A stretch of DNA of 64,000 nucleotides from Candidatus Poribacteria bacterium (GTDB lineage: Bacteria; Poribacteria; WGA-4E; WGA-3G), in NCBI GenBank assembly GCA_958295815.1, contig OY282374.1:2624856-2688855 (forward strand), in the 5' to 3' direction. This document shows positions 17,396 through 25,701 of this stretch, piece by piece. Position numbers and translations under genes: made by a program. Under the pieces are notes generated by a model. The model made no database searches. It saw only the letters and a list, made by a program, of their open reading frames with translations, and was not told the origin of the DNA. Every line of letters begins with the position of its first letter. The stretch's first letter is position 1.

Positions 17396-17470
17396 TTTTA
17401 ATTCCACTATACCCACGCAAATGTCCACCAATTTGTATTCTATAATAAGCAGAAAGGAATGGAGGTATTA

Positions 17471-18556
17471 ATGTTCAATACTCTCGTAAAAGGAGTGTTA
17501 TTCTTTTTCTTTATTGTGATGATCTCAGCATCCGCTTTTGCCCAAACAAGCTTCCATAGATTGCCAACGGGAAAGATGACGATGGGTCTAGGATACCAAC
17601 GCTACATACCTCCGAAACGCACGGAGGCACCATTTCGGTTTTATGCACAGACGCTCTTAGGCAGTCTGGATTATGCGTTTAACCGAGATCTGAAGGTGTC
17701 GTTGTTACCAGGCGTTTCATTTTTTGATGTCAATACCCAGAACCCATACGAAATAGCACCAAGTCCCTCGATTGATATTAGGTTCCTAAACATCAACAAC
17801 ATGAACATGGCAGGTTTGAAGTTTTTCTTACTCGGCGGTTTCCGGACACAATACATCAATATCGTCCGGACTGGAAGCTTACCACTGCATGCTGTAAATA
17901 TGGCACTCCGGGGTGGTACAGGCTTTTTACACGTTTTACAGACAGACTATGAGTGGAGCCTGAAGCCGTTTTTTGGAATTTTCTATACGCAGACGTGGAA
18001 CAATGTCTCTACAACTAAACAAGTGCACGTGAATACGTCGCAAAACTTTCTCACCGGTGAAGCAGGGGTAGAGATTAACCTATCTCCATCAATGAGCGCA
18101 ATCGGGAGTATTGAGTTCTCGTTCGAGAGTTCGGAATTGCTGTATCGTTTCGGATTGAACTTTCATCAAGTGCCAACTTTTACGACTCCGCGTGAAGTGC
18201 AATCACCAACCATCAGAATTGATACGGGAGATCCAGAAATTACTACTGGTTTGAACGGTATGGACTACGACCCGGCGATTCAGATTGCCGATCCCCAGTA
18301 CAACTTTAAAGTCGATCCGACGTATCCAGAGGCAGCAAAGAATGCGGGGCGGGAGGGCGAAGTCGTTCTACAAGCGATCATCACTGAGAAGGGTATCCCC
18401 ATAGACATTGTAGCACAGACAGACCTCGGACTTGGGCTTGAGGAAGCAGCGATTGAGGCATTGAAGAAGACAACCTTCTCCCCTGCTATAACGGGTGGAG
18501 TGCCAATCCCTATACGGGTTTCTATACGCTATACGTTTACACTGAGACATCAATAA
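17471..18556 (+). CDS. Outer-membrane beta-barrel-like protein fused to a TonB C-terminal domain
   Basis: A 361-residue protein. The start is ATG 17471 with GGAGG 5 nt upstream; an ATG at 17459 overlaps that site and is less likely. Signal peptide (MFNTLVKGVLFFFFIVMISA, cleaved after SAFA). Residues about 24-240 alternate polar and aromatic residues as in a small outer-membrane barrel (for example LLGSLDYAFNRDLKVSLLPG and GFLHVLQTDYEWSLKPFFGI). Residues 272-361 are a TonB C-terminal domain (YPEAAKNAGREGEVVLQAII, EEAAIEALKKTTFSPA, PIPIRVSIRYTF). TonB proteins are normally anchored in the inner membrane; here no N-terminal anchor remains after cleavage. Next to an Ig-like lipoprotein. Likely an envelope protein that uses the TonB domain as a binding module. 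Confidence 0.75.
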   Translation: MFNTLVKGVLFFFFIVMISASAFAQTSFHRLPTGKMTMGLGYQRYIPPKRTEAPFRFYAQTLLGSLDYAFNRDLKVSLLPGVSFFDVNTQNPYEIAPSPSIDIRFLNINNMNMAGLKFFLLGGFRTQYINIVRTGSLPLHAVNMALRGGTGFLHVLQTDYEWSLKPFFGIFYTQTWNNVSTTKQVHVNTSQNFLTGEAGVEINLSPSMSAIGSIEFSFESSELLYRFGLNFHQVPTFTTPREVQSPTIRIDTGDPEITTGLNGMDYDPAIQIADPQYNFKVDPTYPEAAKNAGREGEVVLQAIITEKGIPIDIVAQTDLGLGLEEAAIEALKKTTFSPAITGGVPIPIRVSIRYTFTLRHQ

Positions 18557-18639
18557 GAGTAGGTCGTATGTTACACAAATCTTTATGTATGTGGATTGAT
18601 GAAGGTGGTAAAAATAACTAATTTTAGAGGAGGCAAAAT

Positions 18640-19497
18640 TTGATAAAATTCTCACTGATATTTTTATTGATACTCTATATTGCTGGTTGTTCGACAGACA
18701 ACAGTGATGATGGATCAGAATCTTTCTTCGCGACCCCACCCGTGATAATAGAAAATGAAACCCAATCACAACCCCCAGAGCCTGTACCTATACCAGACCC
18801 TGTGCCTATACCAGAACCAGAGGCTATCGTTGATCCACCCGATCCTGAACCTGTTCCACCACATGATGGTGCTCGGGACTTGGTAGCTCCGAAACTGTTG
18901 AAAAGCAGCATGGTCGCTGGGCAGATTGATGTCGATGTTGATTTAGAGGACATTACCTTCAATTTTGATGAAAAGATTAGTAAAACCAACTTGAAGATCG
19001 TCAATAAAGACAATGTAAACTTGAAATGGACGCTATTTATTAAGGAGAAAGAGGTGCTACTGACTAAACTGGACGGAACGGATTTAGAGGCAGAAAGTCC
19101 GTATTCAATAACCGGCACAGTTGAAGATGAGCACCAGAACTCTAGAGTAATCCTAATCACGTTTGTAACTTCATTTGGAGACAAACAATCACCTCGCTTA
19201 ATCGCTTCTACCATAAGTCATGGTGATATAAGTGTTGACCCAGATACCGATCGCTTTGTTTTCACTTTTGACGAAGAAATAGACACTGTAAATGTGAAAC
19301 TCATTGATGATAGTAGGAAAGTAGATATGCGGTGGACCCACTTTATACAGGATGAAAAAGTAATACTTCTGGCACTTGACAATGGGATTGATTTGACAAA
19401 GGGCACTGTCTATACAATTGAGATTTCATGGGCAGATAAGGCAGGCAACTGGTCACGACCAGGTATTATTACATTCATAACTGAGATAAAAGAGTAA
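18640..19497 (+). CDS. Lipoprotein with proline-rich linker and two Ig-like domains
   Basis: A 285-residue lipoprotein. The TTG start has GGAGG 6 nt upstream. The lipobox LYIAGC puts the lipidated Cys at 17. A Pro/Asp/Glu linker (about 42-80, repeated PVPIPDPVPIPEPE) leads to two SbsA-type Ig-like domains: about 88-175 (ITFNFDEKISKTNLKIV ... YSITGTVEDEHQN) and 186-285 (FVFTFDEEIDTVNVKL ... YTIEISWADKAGN). The linker would lift the domains off the membrane. It follows the barrel-TonB gene by 83 nt, so probably one transcript. It ends against the convergent pseudo-caspase gene, with a bidirectional hairpin between. Confidence 0.78.
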   Translation: MIKFSLIFLLILYIAGCSTDNSDDGSESFFATPPVIIENETQSQPPEPVPIPDPVPIPEPEAIVDPPDPEPVPPHDGARDLVAPKLLKSSMVAGQIDVDVDLEDITFNFDEKISKTNLKIVNKDNVNLKWTLFIKEKEVLLTKLDGTDLEAESPYSITGTVEDEHQNSRVILITFVTSFGDKQSPRLIASTISHGDISVDPDTDRFVFTFDEEIDTVNVKLIDDSRKVDMRWTHFIQDEKVILLALDNGIDLTKGTVYTIEISWADKAGNWSRPGIITFITEIKE

Positions 19498-19631
19498 TGT
19501 AAACATTGCGGATTTACCATTGACAGCAACCAGAGGCGGAAATTTATATACTTAACAGGCCAGCTTACGCCCTTCGCGGAGTCTTGGTATGGGATTCCAT
19601 ACTCTACGAAATGGAAAATCAGTTGCTACAA

Positions 19632-19665
19632 CTGGCTTGTTGGGGTTAACACCTTAACAAGCCAG
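19632..19665. terminator. Bidirectional hairpin between convergent genes
   Basis: CTGGCTTGTT (19632-19641) pairs perfectly with AACAAGCCAG (19656-19665) around a 14-nt loop, followed by CCTTTT. The preceding bases also hold GTATGG-GATT-CCATAC (19588-19603). The 242-bp gap (19498-19739) lies between the ends of the lipoprotein and pseudo-caspase genes and holds no gene. Confidence 0.6.
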
Positions 19666-19739
19666 CCTTTTAGGGTTGGAACTTGACTTTCTTGTCTCCG
19701 TTATTGTTTTTTCTTCCTGTAATGTGGGATTTTGTACTT

Positions 19740-22700
19740 CTACTTTATCGGAAAAAACAGAAAATCACTATGGGGATCGGATTTACCGAATTCACCTCTC
19801 CATGGCTCTGGACGTAGAACGTCTCGTCTACGCAGCTCTTTCTCTTCTTTAATGACTTTATCATACGCCGGATTATACTTTGATTCCTCAATTTTTTTCC
19901 ACACTTCTTCAAGCGTTAAGAGGGAATCATTCCCACCTTTGCTATCCAGGGCATTAAGGAATGCGATAACAAATGGTGAATACAAATATTTATTGCCGCC
20001 AATAACAAACTCTGCACCGGCTGCCGTCAGACACCATCTTGCCTTGGACTCTAATACTGTTGTGACTTGTTCGAGTTGGGATCCACTAACAGGACCCTTG
20101 AAGAATGAAAGAGACTCTGATTTTTTAAAAGCTGGGTCAAATGTTCCACTAAAACTCGTGTCTAACAATACAAGGATATGCCGGCACGCTATGCCATCAA
20201 TAACTTCTCTGAGTTCCTCGTACTTAAGTGCAGTGTTAAGCCATGGATCCTCTTTGTAAGAATATGTATCGGCAGTGATAAGGTAGCCTTCGCCTTTTTC
20301 ATCGTCCGTTGGATCCGGATCATGGAAGTACCCATGTCCGGAGAAAAAAAGAAGTAGCTGGGAGTCTGGCGTATATTCAGCACCGTCAAAATTCTTTCTG
20401 TACTCAAAAAGTTTCTTGGTAAGTTCTATCTTCGGTAGGTTTTTAAAGATTCTGGTCTCAAAGCCGTAGTCTTCTCGTAACTTCTTGGCAACCGCTTCAA
20501 CATCTTTAATAGTCCCGGTAAGATCCTCCCAATTTCCATCTTCATCTTTTTCGCCTGTGTATGTGTCTGTAGCAAATAGGAGTGCGAAATCCTTACCGCC
20601 TCTATCATACCAACGGGTAATTGAGAATGGAAATTTGCTGATGTAATTCAGCCTATCCGTTGCGTAAATAGTTATTGAGTTCTTACCATAATTAAGCGAA
20701 ATGTTTTCTCGAAAAAAGCCATTTTCATCCACTGTTACCGCGGTACTGTTAATGGCAACGCTTCGGATACCACTCGCGTCGCTGACTTTGCCCCGAATGT
20801 GAACATCTTTCTGTTGAACAGTAACTGACGTTCCGATGGAATGAATATACTGATCGCCAACTCCGAATATCTGAATCTCAGGCCCCACATTGTCGATTCG
20901 AGGTCTAACAGTAGACTTATCGGGTTTACCGTTTGAGGACTGAAAATCAACCGTAAATGATAACTTACTGGTTTCTTCTGATTTGTCTTTCGCCCTAATC
21001 GTGACTGTTTTCAAACTGGGCGTTCGATTGATATTGGCAGTAAATCTTTCTCCATCTTCAGTGATTGCCTTAACTCCGTTGATTTTGACTTCAGTAATTC
21101 CGCTTGCGTCGGTGACACGCGCCGTAACCCTGAAACTGTCTCCTGATATTATAGCAGTATTATTCTTAAGCCGAGGGTTAATTACTTCAATCCGCGGTGG
21201 TGTTTTGCCTGCCAAGGCAGTGATTGTAATTTTCTGCTTTGCTTCAATGGACCCTATAGTGTCTCTCGCAGTGATTATGAAATGAAAACGACCTCGCTGA
21301 TGATATATAAAAGTTAGACTGTATATACCGCCTCCATCGACCGCTGAACGGTAAACCATCTCTTGATTATTGCATTTGACTTCAGCAATTTGACTATCGT
21401 CGGTAACTTTGACTTTAATTTCAACTTCGTCTCGTCGGATTTCAGCGGAATTGTTAGCATCAAGTTGAGGATTTATCACCTCAATTTTAGGAGGTGCTAA
21501 TCTACGAAAAATCCGGATTGTTTCGTTGCTGGTATTCCCCGCGTTGTCGGTTGCGATCATAGTAAAGTCGTTGATACCTTCTTTAAGAGAAACAGTATGC
21601 TGAAAACTATTTTCTGAATTAGATAACATTTCCACAGCGTTAATTTTAACATTTTTGACCCCGCTTTCACCATCTACGACTCTGACATAAATATCTGCCG
21701 TGTTTTGTGTCGGAATAATCTCTTTTGGATATCGCGGATAAAGGAATGTTGGTGGTATTTTATCCGTTATCTGAAGCGGAGGAGGTGTTTTGAGTGGCTG
21801 CTTCTTTTCTTTATTTCCAGTTTCTGTCTGCGATGTTGTTCCGGGAGCATTCTGTTGTTCTTTGGAAAGGACATCTGGAATTAGGTTCAAACGCGGAGGA
21901 GGTGTTTTGAGTGGCTGCTTCTTTTCTTTACTTCCAGTTTCTGTCTGCGATGTTGTTCCGGGAGCATTCTGTTGTTCTTTAGAAAGGACATCTGGAATTA
22001 GGTTCAAACGCTGCTTGGAGCGAGGGATCTCAACGTTCATACGCTTGATTTCACCGCCTGTATCTCCCACTATAAGCTTTTGCCCATCACGGGTAAAGAT
22101 AACTGAAAGGACAGAATTTTCGGCACTGAGTTCGCTAATTTTTCTACCTGTCTCGGTATCCCACAACAAAACTTTTCTATCCGCACCACCTGAAGCGAGC
22201 ACTTCACCACGGGGCGAAAATGCGAGTGCGTTAATCGCGCCGATGCTACCCTCATGTCCTTCCAGGGAGGTTAATTTCTTGTAACGTGAGACATCCCAAA
22301 TCATAAGTTCGCTAAGCGCAGTTCCGAATGCCAGAATCTTATTGTTTGGTGAGAATGCGAGGGTAGTAACTTCCGCACTATCGTTCCAATAACGATTCCT
22401 AACACGCCTGGTTTCGACATCCCATATCGCGATAGTACCATCCATCCTTCCTACCGCAAGTATCCTGCCATCCGGTGAAAATGTAATTACTTTGATTGCA
22501 CTGTGCGATTCGTCTTCTAAGAGAATAGATGACTTCCTCTTGGATACCGAAGTTGTAATGTAGGATAATTTGAGGGTGCCGTCTACCCCACCAGACGCAA
22601 GTTTTTCACCATTAGGTGAGAACGCAACAGCCCAAATTTCATCGTTATGTTCATTAAGAAGCAAACGTGGCAGTTTTGCCCACGACGTTTCCCTCACGTC

Positions 22701-23009
22701 CCACAACTTGGAAACTTCGTAAAGAAGCACTGAACCGTCTGAAGCACCTAATGCCAGCCACTGATTTTTAGACGACAACGCGGCAGATTCGAACCTTACA
22801 TGCTGCTTTGGATATGTTGTGAACTCTGCACGTTCAAAAGTTGAATTGTCTATCAGAATGAACTTTCCCAATTTTCCAATGACCGAGAATCGATCTCCTT
22901 GAGGGGCCATAGTAAAAGAATAGACCCGTGGGTCATCTACTGAGTACGCTGGAATACTCAGCATCATTAAGATCTGTGTGAAGATGGGAAGCATATATCT
23001 TAATTTCAC
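19740..23009 (-). CDS. WD40 / Ig-like / caspase-like (C14) protein lacking the catalytic Cys
   Basis: A 1089-residue exported protein. The start is GTG 23009, with AAGGAG 8 nt upstream; the longer frame to 23045 lacks a site and would add residues before the signal peptide (KLRYMLPIFTQILMMLSIPA). Order: WD40 repeats (about 30-330); a linker made of two near-identical 39-residue copies (LNLIPDVLSKEQQNAPGTTS ...); about four Ig-like domains (about 420-790); and a caspase-hemoglobinase-fold domain (about 803-1089). The catalytic His is present (LLFFSGHGYF, His892), but the Cys position reads VLLDTSFSGTFD with Ser952 (AGT codon at 20154-20156). It may be an inactive scaffold or use Ser. Heads away from a small lipopeptide and two envelope proteins upstream in the same operon-like run. 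Confidence 0.85.
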   Translation of the reverse strand: MKLRYMLPIFTQILMMLSIPAYSVDDPRVYSFTMAPQGDRFSVIGKLGKFILIDNSTFERAEFTTYPKQHVRFESAALSSKNQWLALGASDGSVLLYEVSKLWDVRETSWAKLPRLLLNEHNDEIWAVAFSPNGEKLASGGVDGTLKLSYITTSVSKRKSSILLEDESHSAIKVITFSPDGRILAVGRMDGTIAIWDVETRRVRNRYWNDSAEVTTLAFSPNNKILAFGTALSELMIWDVSRYKKLTSLEGHEGSIGAINALAFSPRGEVLASGGADRKVLLWDTETGRKISELSAENSVLSVIFTRDGQKLIVGDTGGEIKRMNVEIPRSKQRLNLIPDVLSKEQQNAPGTTSQTETGSKEKKQPLKTPPPRLNLIPDVLSKEQQNAPGTTSQTETGNKEKKQPLKTPPPLQITDKIPPTFLYPRYPKEIIPTQNTADIYVRVVDGESGVKNVKINAVEMLSNSENSFQHTVSLKEGINDFTMIATDNAGNTSNETIRIFRRLAPPKIEVINPQLDANNSAEIRRDEVEIKVKVTDDSQIAEVKCNNQEMVYRSAVDGGGIYSLTFIYHQRGRFHFIITARDTIGSIEAKQKITITALAGKTPPRIEVINPRLKNNTAIISGDSFRVTARVTDASGITEVKINGVKAITEDGERFTANINRTPSLKTVTIRAKDKSEETSKLSFTVDFQSSNGKPDKSTVRPRIDNVGPEIQIFGVGDQYIHSIGTSVTVQQKDVHIRGKVSDASGIRSVAINSTAVTVDENGFFRENISLNYGKNSITIYATDRLNYISKFPFSITRWYDRGGKDFALLFATDTYTGEKDEDGNWEDLTGTIKDVEAVAKKLREDYGFETRIFKNLPKIELTKKLFEYRKNFDGAEYTPDSQLLLFFSGHGYFHDPDPTDDEKGEGYLITADTYSYKEDPWLNTALKYEELREVIDGIACRHILVLLDTSFSGTFDPAFKKSESLSFFKGPVSGSQLEQVTTVLESKARWCLTAAGAEFVIGGNKYLYSPFVIAFLNALDSKGGNDSLLTLEEVWKKIEESKYNPAYDKVIKEEKELRRRDVLRPEPWRGEFGKSDPHSDFLFFPIK

Positions 23010-23101
23010 AAGTTTTTCTCCTTGTTTATCTGAATTCTGTGCCACTCTATGGTAAGAAAGTCACCAGGCTTTGAATGGAATTTACCCCGTTAGGTGATTA
23101 A

Positions 23102-23185
23102 TTAGCAGCCAGTTGTCAGCAGGACTGTCGCAAAATCTTGGAACACGACGAGCATTGCTAAAATTTTCAATGCACGTCCCTTCAT
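23102..23185 (-). CDS. 27-residue micro-lipoprotein ending in the lipobox Cys
   Basis: ATG 23185 has AGGAG upstream with 8-nt spacing. The product starts MKGRALKILAMLVVF and ends TVLLTTGC followed directly by TAA. It has a basic start, a hydrophobic core and a lipobox (L-T-T-G-C) in which the lipidated Cys would be the last residue, so processing would leave a single lipid-modified amino acid. It lies between the barrel-like gene and the pseudo-caspase gene on the same strand. Similar in style to entericidin or lysis lipoproteins but far shorter. It could be a chance ORF; the Shine-Dalgarno and lipobox argue otherwise. Confidence 0.4.
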   Translation of the reverse strand: MKGRALKILAMLVVFQDFATVLLTTGC

Positions 23186-23207
23186 ATAAAGTCTCCTGAA
23201 CCGTTCA

Positions 23208-23948
23208 TTACTCGAATTCCATGAGTCCTAATGTTACCCCTACCATAACACCTTGTCCTTGATACCTGGCAAAAAATGTTACGGAACCTTCTGCGATGCC
23301 CCGGGATGATGTATGCATGGTATATGCCATAAGTGCTGTTGGTGTTAATCCGGTGTATTCATCACTACTGCTTGCCTGAATTCCAAAGAGTTCAAGACCA
23401 ACCCCGAGCGTCATTGCATGAAAAGCAAAACCAGCACCAGCCATAAAAACACCGGATTGTGTTTGGAAATCTGTCCCTACCATTGCACTGACAAGGAAAA
23501 TTTCTGCATCAACCCGTGTGTCTATTCCTAGAAAACTCCCACCCCACGATGCGTCAGTATATTCTACGCCACCTAACCATCCCAAATTAACGGTCTGTTC
23601 TCGTCCGGTATGTGTGAAGGATACGGGTTGACGATGATATGCGAAAACCCCAATAAACGGGGCATCAGAACCCAATTCGCTATGGAAGCTTAACGATACA
23701 CCACCAAGAGAGAGTCGGTTTGGTGCTTTTGCTTGTGATCCATATGTGGGTGTCGATCTTTGAAAAGTGATAGAATCCTGAGTGATAAGTGTGTTTTTTG
23801 CGGTCGTTTCAATAAGAGGGTAGTGATAGTTATCTATTTTCTGATTGTAATGTCCGGGGTTCTTATTCATTTTCCCCGGATCAGCGTGTGTGATCGTATA
23901 AGTGAGGAAGATACAAATTACCGAAACATAGACTCTTTTTTTAGGCAT
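23208..23948 (-). CDS. Exported barrel-like hypothetical protein
   Basis: A 246-residue protein with a signal peptide (MPKKRVYVSVICIFLTYTIT, then HADPG). From about residue 78 it is a run of short amphipathic strands rich in Gly and aromatics (LSLGGVSLSFHSEL, VNLGWLGGVEY, GGSFLGIDTRVDAEIFLVSA, GAGFAFHAMTLGVGLELF, VTFFARYQGQGVMVGVTLGL), ending with hydrophobic alternation and EFE. This is the look of an outer-membrane beta-barrel or porin-like protein, with no family I can name. AAGGAGG precedes the ATG. It shares an operon-like run with the lipoprotein upstream and the micro-lipoprotein and pseudo-caspase downstream. Confidence 0.65.
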   Translation of the reverse strand: MPKKRVYVSVICIFLTYTITHADPGKMNKNPGHYNQKIDNYHYPLIETTAKNTLITQDSITFQRSTPTYGSQAKAPNRLSLGGVSLSFHSELGSDAPFIGVFAYHRQPVSFTHTGREQTVNLGWLGGVEYTDASWGGSFLGIDTRVDAEIFLVSAMVGTDFQTQSGVFMAGAGFAFHAMTLGVGLELFGIQASSSDEYTGLTPTALMAYTMHTSSRGIAEGSVTFFARYQGQGVMVGVTLGLMEFE

Positions 23949-24106
23949 AAATCCTCCTTCAATCTAAATTGGACTTCGGAGACTTTTATCAACCTACGAA
24001 GGTAAAAGGGTGGCATACATACCAAGCCGTGTGATTCACAAGGGCACCCAACTGGCTTGAATAGTATAACGTGTGTGGAATGTAAGCACTAGATCCCAAT
24101 AGACAG

Positions 24107-24802
24107 TTACCGTGGAATGGAAAACTGTCCTGAACCTGAGTAATAAGTGTAAATAGACCTTCTTTTGAGTACCCCAAACAACAACTTCTCATAAAATGAG
24201 AGTTCATCTAAGGGCAAATTCACCTCGTGAAGTTCCTTGTAAAAGTTTTGATCAATGTATGCCCACACCCCATCCCATCTTTTCACGACTCCCGGTGTTT
24301 CACGAGGCTCCAAGACATGGGAAAGAATACCGCCCGAAAATGTATACTGTGCGCCAGCATCATTGACACGGGAGGCATAAGCATTGGAGTAAACAAGCGT
24401 TGCATCTTGAAGCCAAAGCATTCCGTCGTTGAGAATCTGGGTTGGCTCGCCAAGCTCTCTAACGCTTTGATCGATGATTTTATTCGCATTTTTTACGGGT
24501 TGATCTGTGATATAACCTGCCGCCCTCAGCCTTTTCTCTTTAAAGGTATAAACGATTTTTAGGGGTATATCATTAATACGGTGATTATAGATGAGCGTAT
24601 TACCTTTTCTCAGATGCAAGCGCTTGCCCTGCTCTGAGGCGAGCACCATTTCTTGTGTGTAACCCCAACGTGTTTTGCGAAAGTGGTAAGCCCCACTGTT
24701 TGAGGAAAGGACTTCACCTAAGTTGGCACACCCCAAACTCAGAAGTACTGAGACTAATAACAGAGTTTTTTCAAACTCCCTTAAACTATTATATTTATTC
24801 AA
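24107..24802 (-). CDS. Lipoprotein of unknown function
   Basis: A 231-residue predicted lipoprotein. The TTG start has AAGGAGG 6 nt upstream. The signal ends in LLSLGC (Cys25), followed by ANLGEVLSSNSGAYHFRKTR. The body has a SmpA/BamE-like feel (segments QEMVLASEQGKRLHLRKGNT and IVYTFKEKRLRAAGYITD, as in proteins that track a weak two-strand repeat), then VRELGEPTQI and LVYSNAYASRV. I do not recognise a defined family. It is first in the minus-strand run that leads to the pseudo-caspase gene, with about 150 nt to the next start. Confidence 0.65.
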   Translation of the reverse strand: MNKYNSLREFEKTLLLVSVLLSLGCANLGEVLSSNSGAYHFRKTRWGYTQEMVLASEQGKRLHLRKGNTLIYNHRINDIPLKIVYTFKEKRLRAAGYITDQPVKNANKIIDQSVRELGEPTQILNDGMLWLQDATLVYSNAYASRVNDAGAQYTFSGGILSHVLEPRETPGVVKRWDGVWAYIDQNFYKELHEVNLPLDELSFYEKLLFGVLKRRSIYTYYSGSGQFSIPR

Positions 24803-25701
24803 TGTATTCCTCCTTTAGGTTACGGTAATGGACATGAGTATCAAGCAAGGAATAAATAGGTTTACTTACGTTTCAAGGAAGTTAAACGCTGGGAGATAGT
24901 TCTCCAAAAAGTACATCCCGTTTCCAATGCGAGACGGTAGAAAATCGAGAACCAAATTGATTACCTAATTCCAAGTGATAATGGGGTATCTAAACTATCG
25001 TCAAAATAGAATTTGTTAACATTTGTTAACTATTTGTTGTCTGCCAAATCGAGCCGCACTGCAAGCAATGTTTACAGCACTGCAAAAATTGACGAGACAC
25101 AAAAACCTTTATATTATTCTACAATTAATGTGGCTTATATTACAATAATAAAATGATTTTAATACTTCTTTTTATTTTTGGTGAATTATGAAAATAAGTT
25201 TACATTTCATAGATTCGGCAATCTTTAAAACTAATCCTATAGGTCCGTAGCAATTTTCGTGCCAACACCACTAACGAAGCGTCAAAACACCCTCTGGAAT
25301 TCCAATGCTATTTCACCCGATGCGCCTACAGCACAGACATATATTGGATTCATCATATCAGCGCAAACTATAATTATTTTTTTATATTAAAATATTAACA
25401 CTAACTAATAACATATATTCGCAATCCGTCACTTGTTGCGAATACGCAAAAAATGTCGTAGTTCTTCACAAATTGCGTGACTCTCGCAACAATTGTTTTG
25501 TTATTGGTGCTATTTTTTTTCACTTCATGCAACTTTTCTCCCTCAAAATTGCGTCTTTATTTACGAGAATCAATACCTTGACTATAATTTTCCCGTCCTG
25601 ATCTCATGAAACTTCAACGCGTTAGATAAAATCCGTAAAATACCATAGGACCGCGAAGCACTGCTGTTCTATAACTAAGAAAGTGGGAGTTTACATCAGT
25701 C
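24803..25701. other. Gene-free AT-rich region with inverted repeats
   Basis: About 900 bp without a convincing gene. It holds a perfect 9-bp inverted repeat TATTCGCAA (25416-25424) / TTGCGAATA (25436-25444), with TTGCG and CGCAA again at about 25473-25490, and GTTAAC direct repeats near 25015-25035. A minus-strand stretch 24964-24866 is open for 32 codons (ending FLENYLPAFNFLET), perhaps a remnant. It is upstream of the minus-strand envelope run, so it may hold that run's promoter and operator. Confidence 0.5.

Noticed and set aside
24868..24887. GTTTCAAGGAAGTTAAAC palindrome considered as a CRISPR repeat
   Set aside because: Only one copy, no spacer pattern and no cas genes.
24866..24964. 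32-codon open stretch ending FLENYLPAFNFLET on the minus strand
   Set aside because: Protein-like but short, with no start or known relative; kept only as a possible remnant.
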